64,000 nt of DNA from Guyparkeria halophila (GTDB lineage Bacteria; Pseudomonadota; Gammaproteobacteria; Halothiobacillales; Halothiobacillaceae), in NCBI RefSeq assembly GCF_034479635.1, contig NZ_CP140153.1, positions 1,867,501 to 1,931,500 on the forward strand. Direction: 5' to 3'. The position numbers and the translations under genes were made by a program. Positions 50,465-58,984 of this stretch are shown here, piece by piece. Under the pieces are notes generated by a model, which ran no database searches, was not told the origin of the DNA, and saw only the letters and a list, made by a program, of their open reading frames with translations. Numbering within the stretch: position 1 is the first letter of the stretch; the number at the start of each line of letters is the position of its first letter.

Positions 50465-52093
50465 ATGCAACTCGACAACGCCACGGCGGACGGAGGGACC
50501 TTTTCGGGCATGGTCGTCTTTCTTTGCACTGCCGCCGGGCGCGTCCTCAGCGCCAGCCCTCGAGCGGACGAGCTGTTCCCGACCAACGGCGAGCAGACCC
50601 TTCGCGAACGCCTGGAACGTCGTCTGCGCATGAACCCTGGCCCGTCACTGGGGAGCGCGCTGATCGATGGCGAGGAAACCTCCCTGATCGGGCTGATGGA
50701 CAACCGGGAGATCACGCTCGGCATCACCCCGCTCGACGAGCACCAGCGACTGGTCGTCCTGCTGGAAAGCCTCTGCCCGCACACCAGCCTGGATTCGCTT
50801 ACCGGCCTGCCGGACCGCAGCGCCATGCTCGAGCGCATCCGCGACATCCAGTCCGATGGGGACGGTGGCCATCGCCTGATGCTGGTCGACATCGACCGGC
50901 TCAAGACCGTCAACGATTATCTGGGCTACCACGTCGGCGACCGGGTCATCCGCGATCTGGCCGGCGCCATGCAGGCAACCGTCCCCGACGACGTGATGGC
51001 CGCGCGCTGGAGCGGTCACGAGTTCATGCTCCTGATCCCGCCCCGCCAGGCCGAACGCACCAAACAGATCGCCGAAAGCATCCGCGCGTCTGCCGCGAAT
51101 GTACGCTTCAACGGTGGCGACGACGCGCCGCCGCTGGGTTCCCTTACCGTCAGCATCGGTCACGGTGCGCTCGGCCCCGGCGAAACATCCCGCACCCAGC
51201 CTCGCGATCAACTCAGTGCGCTCAATGCCGCCGTCTACGAGGCCAAGCGCACCGGCCGCGACCGCGTCGTCAACGCCGACCGGCTGCTGCAGCCCTCCGT
51301 ATACACGACCGGCGGCGCGCTCGATCGCGCCATCCACGAGGGACGTATCGTCGCCGCCAGCCAGCCGATCGTCGACCTCCGGAGCGGCGAGGTGGTCGCC
51401 GACGAGGCGCTGGCCCGCATGATCACCCCCGAAGGCGACGTCATCCCGGCGGGTCTGTTCATCGATGCCGCCTCGCGGTTGCAGATGGCCCACCGGATCG
51501 ACTTCGAGATCATCAACCAGACCATCAACAACTGTGTCGCCTCGATCGATCATCGACCGATGGCGCATTTCGTCAACATTTCGGGCGACTTCCTGCAGCA
51601 CCCCGAACTGATGGAGCGGGTGATCACCAACGCCCAGGCCGCCTGCGAGTGTATCGATGCGACGGGAAACCCAGGCCCCAAGCCCCTGGTCCTGGAAATG
51701 ACGGAACGCGAGGTACTCGAAGACACGTCAGATGCCTTGAGCGCACTCAAGCCCCTGATCGATTTCGGCCTGCGACTTGCCCTGGACGACTTTGGCAGCG
51801 GCTACTCCTCCTACCGCTATCTGCTCGACATGCCGTTCACCTTCCTCAAGATCGAAGGTGCGCTGGTGCAGAACATGAGTGACAGCGTGCGGGCGCAGAA
51901 GATCGTCCAGCACATCCAGTCCATGGCCAAGGACATGGGACTGATCACGGTCGCCGAGTTCATCGGCGATGAGCGAACCGCCGACATGCTGCGCGAGATG
52001 GGGATCGACTGGGGCCAGGGCTTTTACTTCGGCCGACCGGAGATCATCCGTCCGCTGAAAAGCGAAAACCGCGAGGTCATTCACGACATCTAG
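50465..52093 (+). CDS. GGDEF-EAL cyclic-di-GMP protein, probably a phosphodiesterase
   Basis: The 542-residue protein has a PAS-like N-terminal part (1-105), a GGDEF domain (about 110-275) and an EAL domain (about 285-535). The GGDEF signature reads WSGHEF (182-187), with Ser for Gly and His for Asp/Glu, so cyclase activity is doubtful. The EAL domain keeps DEALAR (Glu314), FVNISGDFL, LEMTERE, LDDFGSGYSS (Asp441-Asp442), FLKIEGALV and GQGFYFGRP, so c-di-GMP hydrolysis is expected, perhaps regulated by GTP at the degenerate GGDEF. No membrane helix is seen. AGGAACAGGG precedes the ATG. It lies 133 bp after the GacS-like gene on the same strand. Confidence 0.92.
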   Translation: MQLDNATADGGTFSGMVVFLCTAAGRVLSASPRADELFPTNGEQTLRERLERRLRMNPGPSLGSALIDGEETSLIGLMDNREITLGITPLDEHQRLVVLLESLCPHTSLDSLTGLPDRSAMLERIRDIQSDGDGGHRLMLVDIDRLKTVNDYLGYHVGDRVIRDLAGAMQATVPDDVMAARWSGHEFMLLIPPRQAERTKQIAESIRASAANVRFNGGDDAPPLGSLTVSIGHGALGPGETSRTQPRDQLSALNAAVYEAKRTGRDRVVNADRLLQPSVYTTGGALDRAIHEGRIVAASQPIVDLRSGEVVADEALARMITPEGDVIPAGLFIDAASRLQMAHRIDFEIINQTINNCVASIDHRPMAHFVNISGDFLQHPELMERVITNAQAACECIDATGNPGPKPLVLEMTEREVLEDTSDALSALKPLIDFGLRLALDDFGSGYSSYRYLLDMPFTFLKIEGALVQNMSDSVRAQKIVQHIQSMAKDMGLITVAEFIGDERTADMLREMGIDWGQGFYFGRPEIIRPLKSENREVIHDI

Positions 52094-52154
52094 ACGGGAC
52101 CGCGCCACGGCCTTCCTCGACGCGGCAAAGTGCGCTATCCTGCGCGCCCTGAAT

Positions 52155-52231
52155 CGGAGTGTAGCGCAGCCTGGTAGCGCACCTGCCTGGGGGGCAGGTG
52201 GTCGGGGGTTCGAATCCCTCCACTCCGACCA
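52155..52231 (+). tRNA. tRNA-Pro (GGG anticodon)
   Basis: The 77-nt cloverleaf starts CGGAGTGTAGCGCAGCCTGG and ends CACTCCGACCA with encoded CCA. The anticodon stem CCTGC/GCAGG encloses CTGGGGG, giving GGG for CCC codons. GTTCGAATC T loop is standard. Confidence 0.96.
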
Positions 52232-52242
52232 ATCGATTCAGA

Positions 52243-52276
52243 CAGAAAGGCCGCCTCACGAGGGCGGCCTTTCTGC
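52243..52276 (+). terminator. Terminator after tRNA-Pro
   Basis: GAAAGGCCGCC and GGCGGCCTTTC pair around TCACGAG and are followed by TGCGTTG. It lies 12 bp after the tRNA and may also serve the convergent TauE gene. Confidence 0.75.
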
Positions 52277-52350
52277 GTTGGGGCGCGCGGGAACGAGAGC
52301 GCGGGCAAAGATCACATCGATTCGACGGGTCGGGTGCCCCCGTTGGAAAG

Positions 52351-53157
52351 TCAAAAGAAGAGCATCTTCACCCCGACCGCCACCAACAAGACGGCGAAGG
52401 CGCGCCGCAACTTGCCCACGTCCAGCCGCTGGCACAACCGCACGCCCAGCGGGGCGAACAGCATCGTCATCGGCACCAGCAGGACAAAGGCCAACCAGTT
52501 CACATAGCCGGTCGATCCCAGTGGCAACCCGGGCTGGTCCCAGCCGGTCATCACGTAGCCAACGGTCCCGGGCACGGCGACCACCAGCCCGACCACCGCC
52601 GCCGAACCGACCGCCCGGTGCATGGGAAAGCGGAAGAAATTGAGAAATGGCACCACCAGCGTGCCGCCGCCGATTCCCAGCAACGAGGCGAGACTGCCGA
52701 TACCGGTCGCCGCCCCGCGTTGGCCCCAGCGGCCGGGCAAGTGATCGGTCAGGGCGACGGGGCGGCCGGCGGTCAGCAGCATGTGGGTGGCAATCACCAC
52801 CATGAAACCGCCGAAGATCACCCTCAGCACCGCGCCCGGCAGCACCGCCCCGAGCAAGGTGCCAATCACCACGCCGACCAGCACCGCCGGTATCCAGCGC
52901 TTGACCAACGGGGCATCGACGTTGCCTCGGGCCTGATGGCTGCGCGAGGACATGCTGGCCGTAACCACGATCGTGGCCAGCGAGGTGCCCACCGCCAGCG
53001 GCATCACCACCTCCGGCGTGACGCCGACATGAAGGAAGACGTGGTAGAGCATCGGCACGATGACGATACCGCCACCTACGCCCAGCAGGCCGGCAAGCAG
53101 GCCGGCAGCGGCACCGCAAACGAGCAGCAGCGGGATCAGGACAATCAAGTTTTCCAT
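52351..53157 (-). CDS. TauE/SafE family membrane exporter
   Basis: This 268-residue protein has about eight membrane helices and belongs to the TauE/SafE family (sulfite or organosulfonate export, or anion transport more generally). It contains two related halves, each opening with a glycine-rich loop: LLGVGGGIVIVPML and LLGIGGGTLVVPFL, the family hallmark. I take MENLIVLIPLLLVCG (53157) as start; an ATG at 53211 overlapping the GGT stop (TGATG) would add 18 residues and allow coupling. Neither has a clear Shine-Dalgarno. It is the last gene of the GGT-TRAP run. Confidence 0.85.
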   Translation of the reverse strand: MENLIVLIPLLLVCGAAAGLLAGLLGVGGGIVIVPMLYHVFLHVGVTPEVVMPLAVGTSLATIVVTASMSSRSHQARGNVDAPLVKRWIPAVLVGVVIGTLLGAVLPGAVLRVIFGGFMVVIATHMLLTAGRPVALTDHLPGRWGQRGAATGIGSLASLLGIGGGTLVVPFLNFFRFPMHRAVGSAAVVGLVVAVPGTVGYVMTGWDQPGLPLGSTGYVNWLAFVLLVPMTMLFAPLGVRLCQRLDVGKLRRAFAVLLVAVGVKMLFF

Positions 53158-53210
53158 GGGAACCGTGGTCAGTGAGAAGGCTGGAGCGCGACTCGTCGCG
53201 CGTGCTGTCA

Positions 53211-54800
53211 TCAAAAGCCGGCGACACTGCCGTTGCCGCGCGGGTCGACGCCGCCGGCAAGCACTCCCGGCGGTGAGCGCACGATCAGGCCGGCGTGGCC
53301 CATCATCTCGTCGTAGTCGGCAACGATCTCCACGTCATGGCCCATCTCGGCCAAGCGCGCGGCGATGCCCGGATCAAAGCGGGCTTCCAGCTTCAAGGAA
53401 GTAGAGGCATTGCCCCAGGTCCGGCCCAGCAGCCAGCGAGGGGCGGTGACGGCCGCCTGTGGCTCGATGTCCTGCCAGACGTGGCGGGCAAACAGCGCGG
53501 CCTGCGTCTGCGGTTGGCCGTCCCCGCCCATGGTGCCGTAAACGAGGAGGCGGCCGTCGTCGAGACACGCCAGCGGCGGATTGAGCGTGTGAAACGGTCG
53601 CCGCCCGCTCCTGAGCACGCGCGGCGAGTCCGGATCAAGGGAGAAGGCCAACCCGCGGTTCTGCCAGTTGATGCCGGTCTCGGGCAGCACCACGCCGCTG
53701 CCGTACTCGTGATAGATGCTCTGGATCACCGAGACGGCATTGCCCTGCCCGTCGACCACCCCGAACCAGGTCGTGTCGCCCGGCTCACCGGGTTGCCCCC
53801 AAGGTTGTGCCCGCTCCAGGTCGATCTCGTCGACCAGGTCGTCGAGAAAGCCCGGCTCGAGAAGTGACTCGGGCGGCGTCGTCATGTCGCGGGGATCGGT
53901 CAGCAGCTGATCGCGCACGCGGAAGGCCTGCTTGGTCGCCTCGACCAGACGGTGGATCGCCTCGGGGCTGTCCACCGGCCAATCGGCCACACCGAGGCGC
54001 TCGGCTAGGGCGAGGATGATCAGCGAGACCACGCCCTGGGTCGGCGGGCGACTGTTGTAGACCGTCGCCGAGCCGACCCGGCAAGCCAGCGGCTCACCCA
54101 CCTCGATCTGGTGGGCCACCAGCGCCTCGAGCCCGATCGGGCTACCCACCCGCTCGAGGTCCCCGGCAATGGCGCGGGCCAGGTCGCCCCGGTAGAAATC
54201 CCCCAGTCCCTTGTCGACCAGCCGGCGCAGGGTTCGGGCCAGGCGGGGCTGGGTCTCGATCGCGCCCGCCGGTCGGTGCTCTCGATCGTCAAGAAAGGTC
54301 TCGGCAAAGCCGGGCACCGACGAGAGTTCGTCTCGGCGGGCCTCGGTCACGGTCGACTGACTGGCCGTGACCGGGTAACCCGCTTGGGCATGGTGGATGG
54401 CCTCCTCGAGCAGCCGCTCCAGCGGCAGCGCCCCGCCCCACTCCCGGGCGATCCCGAGCGCCGCCTGCCACGACGACACGGCACCGGCCACGGTCACGGC
54501 CGCGTCGGGCCCACGCGTGGGGATGGCCTCCAGGTCGCGGCGAACGTATTCATCCCGGTCGGCAGCCGCAGCGCCACAACCACCGATGTAGCGCACCGGC
54601 CCGTCGGCGGGCTTGACCAGCCAGAAGGCATCGCCGCCAATGCCGGTCATGTGCGGGTAGACCACCGCCAGGGTCGAGGCCACGGCGACGGCCGCCTCGA
54701 TGGCGTTGCCACCGTCACGGAGGACCGCCAGACCCGCCTCGGAGGCGAGCGAGTGCGGAGCGACCACCATGCCGCGGCGGGCACGTGGGGTATTGATCAT
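53211..54800 (-). CDS. Gamma-glutamyltransferase family protein (no signal peptide)
   Basis: The family cleaves gamma-glutamyl amide bonds of glutathione and related compounds after autoproteolysis at a threonine. The 529-residue product (MINTPRARRGMVVAPHSLAS; GGAG lies 6 bp before this ATG, while the ATG two codons earlier overlaps it) shows GGNAIEAAVAVASTLAVVYPHMTGIGGDAF, NSRPPTQGVV, the nucleophile threonine in GDTTWFGVVDGQGNAVSVIQSI, FHTLNPPLA and GTMGGDGQPQTQ. There is no signal peptide, so it is probably cytoplasmic like B. subtilis YwrD, unlike the periplasmic E. coli Ggt. It follows the TRAP genes on the same strand. Confidence 0.9.
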   Translation of the reverse strand: MINTPRARRGMVVAPHSLASEAGLAVLRDGGNAIEAAVAVASTLAVVYPHMTGIGGDAFWLVKPADGPVRYIGGCGAAAADRDEYVRRDLEAIPTRGPDAAVTVAGAVSSWQAALGIAREWGGALPLERLLEEAIHHAQAGYPVTASQSTVTEARRDELSSVPGFAETFLDDREHRPAGAIETQPRLARTLRRLVDKGLGDFYRGDLARAIAGDLERVGSPIGLEALVAHQIEVGEPLACRVGSATVYNSRPPTQGVVSLIILALAERLGVADWPVDSPEAIHRLVEATKQAFRVRDQLLTDPRDMTTPPESLLEPGFLDDLVDEIDLERAQPWGQPGEPGDTTWFGVVDGQGNAVSVIQSIYHEYGSGVVLPETGINWQNRGLAFSLDPDSPRVLRSGRRPFHTLNPPLACLDDGRLLVYGTMGGDGQPQTQAALFARHVWQDIEPQAAVTAPRWLLGRTWGNASTSLKLEARFDPGIAARLAEMGHDVEIVADYDEMMGHAGLIVRSPPGVLAGGVDPRGNGSVAGF

Positions 54801-54847
54801 CGACATTCTCCGGTTGGTTACGGGGGGCGCTTCCCGCAGGAAAAACC

Positions 54848-56170
54848 TTACCAGCCCATGCTTTGCGGCAACCCCGTGGCCACGGCCGGGAAGATCAGCA
54901 CGATGGCGAGCGTGACCAGTTGCAGGCCGATGAATGGCAGCACACCCAGATAGAGGTCCCGGGTGCGCACCTCTGGCGGTGCCACCCCCTTGAGAAAGAA
55001 CAGTGCCCAGCCGAAGGGCGGCGTGAGAAACGAGGTCTGCAGCACCAGGGTCACCAGCATGGCCAGCCAGATCACGTCGACGTCGGCAGCCAGAAAGATC
55101 GGCAGCATCAGCGGCAGCACGATGTAGGAGATCTCGATCCACTCGAGGAAGAAACCCAGGATGAACAGGATCAGGAGCATGAACAGGATCGCGCCCATGG
55201 TCCCGCCCGGCACCCAGTCGAACAGGTCGCTGATGATCTCCTCGCCCCCGAGCAGGCGGAACGAGAGGGCGAAGGCCTGGGCGGCGATCAGCACGAACAT
55301 GATCATGCCGGTGAGCTTCAAGGTGTCGCGCATGGTCTGCTTGAGGGTGACCATGTCCAGTCGCCCCATGGCTGCGACGATCGCCATCGCCCCGAGTGCG
55401 CCGATGGAGGCCGCTTCGGTGGGCGCGGCGACCCCGCCGATGATCGACCCGAGCACCGCGACGACCAGCAGCACCGGCGGGACCACCGTCTTGACCACCT
55501 TGAGCCAGAGCTCGCCCCGCCCCATCGCGTCCCGCTCGGCCTGGGGCAACGGCGGGGCGTGATGCGGCACCAGCCGACCGAGAACGATCAGGTAGATCAC
55601 GTACAGCGCAGCCAGGAGCATCGACGGCACGATCGCCGCGGCGAACAGTTCACCCACCGATTCGCCCATGATGTCGGCGAGCAAGATGATCAACAGGCTC
55701 GGCGGGATGATCTGGCCAAGCGTGCCCGAGGCGCAGATGGTGCCGCTGGCCAACGAGGGGTGATACCCCCGGGCGAGCAGCTTGGGCAGCGTGATCAATC
55801 CGACCGCCACCACCGTCGCGCCGACGATCCCGGTCGAAGCGCCCATCAGCACCCCGATAACGATGATGGCGATCGCCATGCCGCCCGGCCGGTCGCCGGC
55901 GAGGTGGCCAACCACGTCGATCGCGCTCTCGGCGATACGGGATTTCTCCAGCAACACCCCCATGAACACGAACAGCGGGATGGCCAGCAGCGTGTAGTTG
56001 GTGATCACGCCGAAGATGCGTGCCGGCAGCAGGTTGAACATGAAGTCGCCCACGCCGATCAGCCCGAAGACAATGCCGACGGCAGCGATCGAGAAGGCGA
56101 CCGGGACACCGGCGAAAATCAGCACCAGCAGTCCCGCGATCATCATCAACGCCAGGCTGTAGGAATCCAT
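54848..56170 (-). CDS. dctM: TRAP transporter large permease (DctM family)
   Basis: DctM is the ion-coupled translocating subunit of a tripartite ATP-independent periplasmic transporter. The 440-residue protein starts MDSYSLALMMIAGLLVLIFA after GGAGACGG, with about 12 membrane helices and family segments VPVAFSIAAVGIVFGLI, ASGTLGQIIPPSLLIILLADIM and FILGFFLEWIEISYIVLPLMLP. The last part is VLPFIGLQLVTLAIVLIFP. It lies 16 bp after dctQ. Confidence 0.93.
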   Translation of the reverse strand: MDSYSLALMMIAGLLVLIFAGVPVAFSIAAVGIVFGLIGVGDFMFNLLPARIFGVITNYTLLAIPLFVFMGVLLEKSRIAESAIDVVGHLAGDRPGGMAIAIIVIGVLMGASTGIVGATVVAVGLITLPKLLARGYHPSLASGTICASGTLGQIIPPSLLIILLADIMGESVGELFAAAIVPSMLLAALYVIYLIVLGRLVPHHAPPLPQAERDAMGRGELWLKVVKTVVPPVLLVVAVLGSIIGGVAAPTEAASIGALGAMAIVAAMGRLDMVTLKQTMRDTLKLTGMIMFVLIAAQAFALSFRLLGGEEIISDLFDWVPGGTMGAILFMLLILFILGFFLEWIEISYIVLPLMLPIFLAADVDVIWLAMLVTLVLQTSFLTPPFGWALFFLKGVAPPEVRTRDLYLGVLPFIGLQLVTLAIVLIFPAVATGLPQSMGW

Positions 56171-56186
56171 GGGTCCGTCTCCGAAG

Positions 56187-56774
56187 TCAGTGGGATGCCG
56201 CGGGCTGTTCCGGCGGAGCCGCGGGCGCAGGGGAGGATTTACCCGATACCAACACGGCATCCGGGTCGGGGGCGAAGACCGCCAGGCCGTCGCGCAGGGC
56301 CATGGCGACCCCCTGGATGGCGATCAGCGAGAACCCGACCGGGATCACGGCCTTGACCAGGTAACGGTGCGAGAGGCCGCCCGGATCAGGCGAGCCTTCG
56401 CCCATGCCATAGGACTTGGTGACGTAATCCACCGACAGCCAGCCGAGCCACAGTGCCATCGGCACAATGATCAGTGCCGCGATCAGTGCACCGAACGCGC
56501 GACGCAACCGGGGCGGGTACCGCTGCCAGAGGACATCGACACGAACGTGCTCGTCCTGCTGAAGCGTGTAGACCGAACCGAGCATCGCGATCAGCGCCAG
56601 CAGGTGCCATTCAAGCTCCTGCAACCCGACCGAGCTGACGTGAAAGACGTAGCGGAACAGGACGTTACCGGCCACTAGCAGCACCAATGCCAGCGTCAGC
56701 CAGGCGCTCAGCCGACCGATCAGCCCTACCCCCCGGTCGAGCGACCGGGCCAGTTCGTGGATTGCCGTCTTCAT
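56187..56774 (-). CDS. dctQ: TRAP transporter small permease (DctQ family)
   Basis: The 195-residue protein has four membrane helices: LSAWLTLALVLLVAGNVLFRYVF, LLALIAMLGSVYTL followed by the DctQ signature HVRVDVLWQR, ALIAALIIVPMALWLGW and VIPVGFSLIAIQGVAMALRD. The C-terminal 35 residues are proline- and alanine-rich and cytoplasmic. It lies 3 bp after the binding-protein gene and 16 bp before dctM, so the three are one operon. Confidence 0.92.
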   Translation of the reverse strand: MKTAIHELARSLDRGVGLIGRLSAWLTLALVLLVAGNVLFRYVFHVSSVGLQELEWHLLALIAMLGSVYTLQQDEHVRVDVLWQRYPPRLRRAFGALIAALIIVPMALWLGWLSVDYVTKSYGMGEGSPDPGGLSHRYLVKAVIPVGFSLIAIQGVAMALRDGLAVFAPDPDAVLVSGKSSPAPAAPPEQPAASH

Positions 56775-56777
56775 GGC

Positions 56778-57875
56778 TTAGCTCAGGTCGGTCTGCAGCA
56801 CGGTCTCGCTGCGCCGCTGCCACAGATCGTGCTTCTTCTTGAAGGCGAAGTAGCTGTCATGGACCTTCTTGGCCATGGGGTCCTTGGCCGCCAGGTCGCT
56901 GAGCGCATCGCCCGTACCCTCCTTGAGGCGTGCGACGATTTCCGGTGACAGCGTGCCGAGCTTCACACCGTGATTCTCGACCAGGTCGGTGAGTGCATCG
57001 GCGTTGTTGGCCTCCGACCAGGTGTGGCTGGTCACGTTGCAGGCGCTGGCCGCGTGGCGAACGATGGCCTGCAGGTCGGCAGGCAGGCTGGCCCAGGCAT
57101 CCTTGTTGACCAACAACTCGGTGACATTGCAGGGCTCGGCCCAGCCGGTGGTGTAGTAGTGCTTGGCGGCCATGTGCAGGCCGAGGCGACGATCCTGGTA
57201 GGGCCCGACGAACTCCGCGGCATCGATCACGCCGCGTTCCAGTGCCGGGAAGATCTCGCCGCCCGGCAGCAGCTTCACGCTCACCCCGAGCTGCTCATAG
57301 ACCTTGCCGGCCAGGCCCGGGATCCGCATGCGCAGACCGTCGAAATCCTCGACCGACTCGATCGGATCGCGGAACCAGCCGGTCATCTGCACGCCGGTGT
57401 TACCCGCCGGCATGCCGATCACGTTGAACGGCTCGTAGACCTCGTCCCAGAGCTTCTGGCCTTCGCCGTGCTGGAGCCAGGCGGTCATGCCCTGGAAATT
57501 CATGCCGAACGGCACGGTGGTGAAGAACTGGGCCGCCGGGGTCTTGCCCGCCCAGTAATAGGCATTGGCCCAGTTCATCTCGACCACGCCGTTGGAGCAG
57601 GCATCGAACCCCTCCATCGCCGGCAGCAGCTCACCGGCGGCGAAGTGCTTGATCTTCAAGCGCCCGCCGGACATTTCCTCGACGATACGACAGAAATCCT
57701 CGGCACTGCCCGGGCCGGTGGAGTAGAACGGCGCCCCGGCCGGATAGGCGTTGGTCATCTTCCAGACAAAGGTCTTGTCCGAGGCGGCGCGGGAAATCAT
57801 CGGCGCCGAGGCGGCAGCGGTCGCGCCGAGCGCGGCAATGCCGGATTTGATGAAGCTTCTGCGATTGATCGACAT
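56778..57875 (-). CDS. TRAP transporter substrate-binding protein (DctP, TakP-like), Tat signal
   Basis: The 365-residue binding protein starts MSINRRSFIKSGIAALGATA, with the twin-arginine motif NRRSFIK and an alanine-rich core, so it is exported folded by Tat. The mature part has GLRMRIPGLAGKVYEQLGVS with the carboxylate-binding arginine, GGEIFPALERGVIDAAEFVGPYQDRRLGLHMAAKHYY and GWAEPCNVTELLVN, resembling the alpha-keto-acid binder TakP rather than C4-dicarboxylate DctP. Association with a GGT and an AsnC regulator suggests an amino-acid-derived or gamma-glutamyl-linked substrate. It is first in the operon. Confidence 0.9.
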   Translation of the reverse strand: MSINRRSFIKSGIAALGATAAASAPMISRAASDKTFVWKMTNAYPAGAPFYSTGPGSAEDFCRIVEEMSGGRLKIKHFAAGELLPAMEGFDACSNGVVEMNWANAYYWAGKTPAAQFFTTVPFGMNFQGMTAWLQHGEGQKLWDEVYEPFNVIGMPAGNTGVQMTGWFRDPIESVEDFDGLRMRIPGLAGKVYEQLGVSVKLLPGGEIFPALERGVIDAAEFVGPYQDRRLGLHMAAKHYYTTGWAEPCNVTELLVNKDAWASLPADLQAIVRHAASACNVTSHTWSEANNADALTDLVENHGVKLGTLSPEIVARLKEGTGDALSDLAAKDPMAKKVHDSYFAFKKKHDLWQRRSETVLQTDLS

Positions 57876-58280
57876 GCGGTCTTCCTCCGTGGGATGAAAG
57901 GCAGGCGTTTACATTCGTCTGCGACACCCCAGGGATTGCGAGCTTCGTGCCAGCACTGGGGAAAACCGGATTTCTACTTCTAATTCATCATCTTGAATCA
58001 CGTTTCTAGGCAGGGGCCGCTACCGGGTCACGCACCACCCTGGCGCGTCGACCGAGCAGGCCGAGTATCGCTTTGTAAGGTATTCACGCCTCACGAGATC
58101 AGATGTCAGCCCTGGTTGGGCCATTCGCTCGTCTAACCCCCGCTTTTCCCACTCCACCGCCCCCGATTGTCACCTGATGCGGCGCCATGGTGCTCGTTTG
58201 CACCACGGCGGTGCCGACAATCCCACCGCGCGCCTCCTCTTCCCCACCACGACGATCCCGAAGCCACTGGTTGGCCACTG

Positions 58281-58293
58281 GCAGGAAACCTGC
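58281..58293. promoter_or_regulatory. Palindrome GCAGG-AAA-CCTGC, possible regulator site
   Basis: A perfect 5-bp inverted repeat with a 3-bp AT spacer lies 15 bp before the TATATA box and 43 bp before the AsnC GTG. Lrp/AsnC proteins often autoregulate and bind such dyads, so it may be the operator. Confidence 0.4.
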
Positions 58294-58316
58294 AGAGCGA
58301 ATGCCGATATATAGCC

Positions 58317-58327
58317 GGGGGGGGGGG
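58317..58327 (+). repeat. Homopolymer tract of 11 G in the AsnC leader
   Basis: Eleven consecutive G lie between the TATATA box and the GTG start, and their end forms part of the Shine-Dalgarno. Tracts of this length are prone to slipped-strand length changes in replication. Confidence 0.7.
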
Positions 58328-58335
58328 AGAGACTT

Positions 58336-58782
58336 GTGAACCGACTGGACACCGAGATCATCGGTCTGCTGATCAAGGACGGGCGATTGGCCTACGCCGA
58401 AATCGCCCGCCAGCTGGGCGTGACTCGGGCCCATGTGCGTGACCGGGTGCAGGCGCTGCTGGATGGCGGCTCGATCGAGCAATTCACCGCGGTGATCGAC
58501 CCGGAGAAGCTGGGCAAATCCGTCTCGGCCTTCCTCGACATCAAGGCCTCGCCGAACGCCATCGAGGAAGTGGCCCAGGCGCTTGCCGACCAACCGGAGG
58601 TGATCAGCCTCTACATCATGAGTGACATGAAAAGCCTGCACGTCCACACCCTGACGGATTCGTCCGACTCGCTGTTGGACTTCGCGTCACGGCAGATTTA
58701 CGGTCGCGCGGGCATCGTCAGCGTGGAGTGCCAGACGTTGCTCAAGCGGATCAAGAACCGGGTTGGAGGACCACGGCTCTGA
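58336..58782 (+). CDS. Lrp/AsnC family transcriptional regulator
   Basis: The 148-residue protein starts at a GTG (MNRLDTEIIGLLIKDGRLAYAEIA) after GGAGAG. An N-terminal winged HTH (about 3-50, ARQLGVTRAHVRDRVQALLD) is followed by a beta-rich RAM effector domain (about 65-140). It diverges from the TRAP-GGT-TauE operon and is its likely local regulator, responding to an amino acid or the transported substrate. The leader carries an 11-G tract that could make expression phase variable. Confidence 0.92.
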   Translation: MNRLDTEIIGLLIKDGRLAYAEIARQLGVTRAHVRDRVQALLDGGSIEQFTAVIDPEKLGKSVSAFLDIKASPNAIEEVAQALADQPEVISLYIMSDMKSLHVHTLTDSSDSLLDFASRQIYGRAGIVSVECQTLLKRIKNRVGGPRL

Positions 58783-58901
58783 TTCGCGCCGACGGAACGA
58801 ACAAGGCCGTGCCGCGTCGACGCAAATCACGCTGGCGACCGAGCGGCAGGATGCTCAGCCCGATCCTACGGGGCACCACGCCGAGCCACGCCAGCCCCTC
58901 A

Positions 58902-58932
58902 AACAAAAACGCCGCCTCACAAGGGCGGCGTT
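58902..58932 (-). terminator. Terminator after the thioredoxin-like gene
   Basis: AACGCCGCC and GGCGGCGTT pair around a short loop; on the minus strand TTTGTTTG follows. It lies about 50 bp after the stop codon of the 58985 gene and 120 bp after that of the convergent AsnC gene. Confidence 0.75.
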
Positions 58933-58984
58933 GCAGTGTCCTGAACTTGATGCACTCGCGCGTCCAACGCGCGGGAGCGCGTGC

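Larger units (their letters stand above)
57876..58335. other. Divergent regulatory region between the TRAP operon and the AsnC gene
   Basis: No gene is seen in these 460 bp. Noted elements are a palindrome GCAGGAAACCTGC (58281-58293), a TATATA box (58308-58313) and a run of 11 G (58317-58327) that merges with the AsnC Shine-Dalgarno GGAGAG. The TRAP operon promoter must also lie here; I could not fix it. Confidence 0.5.
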
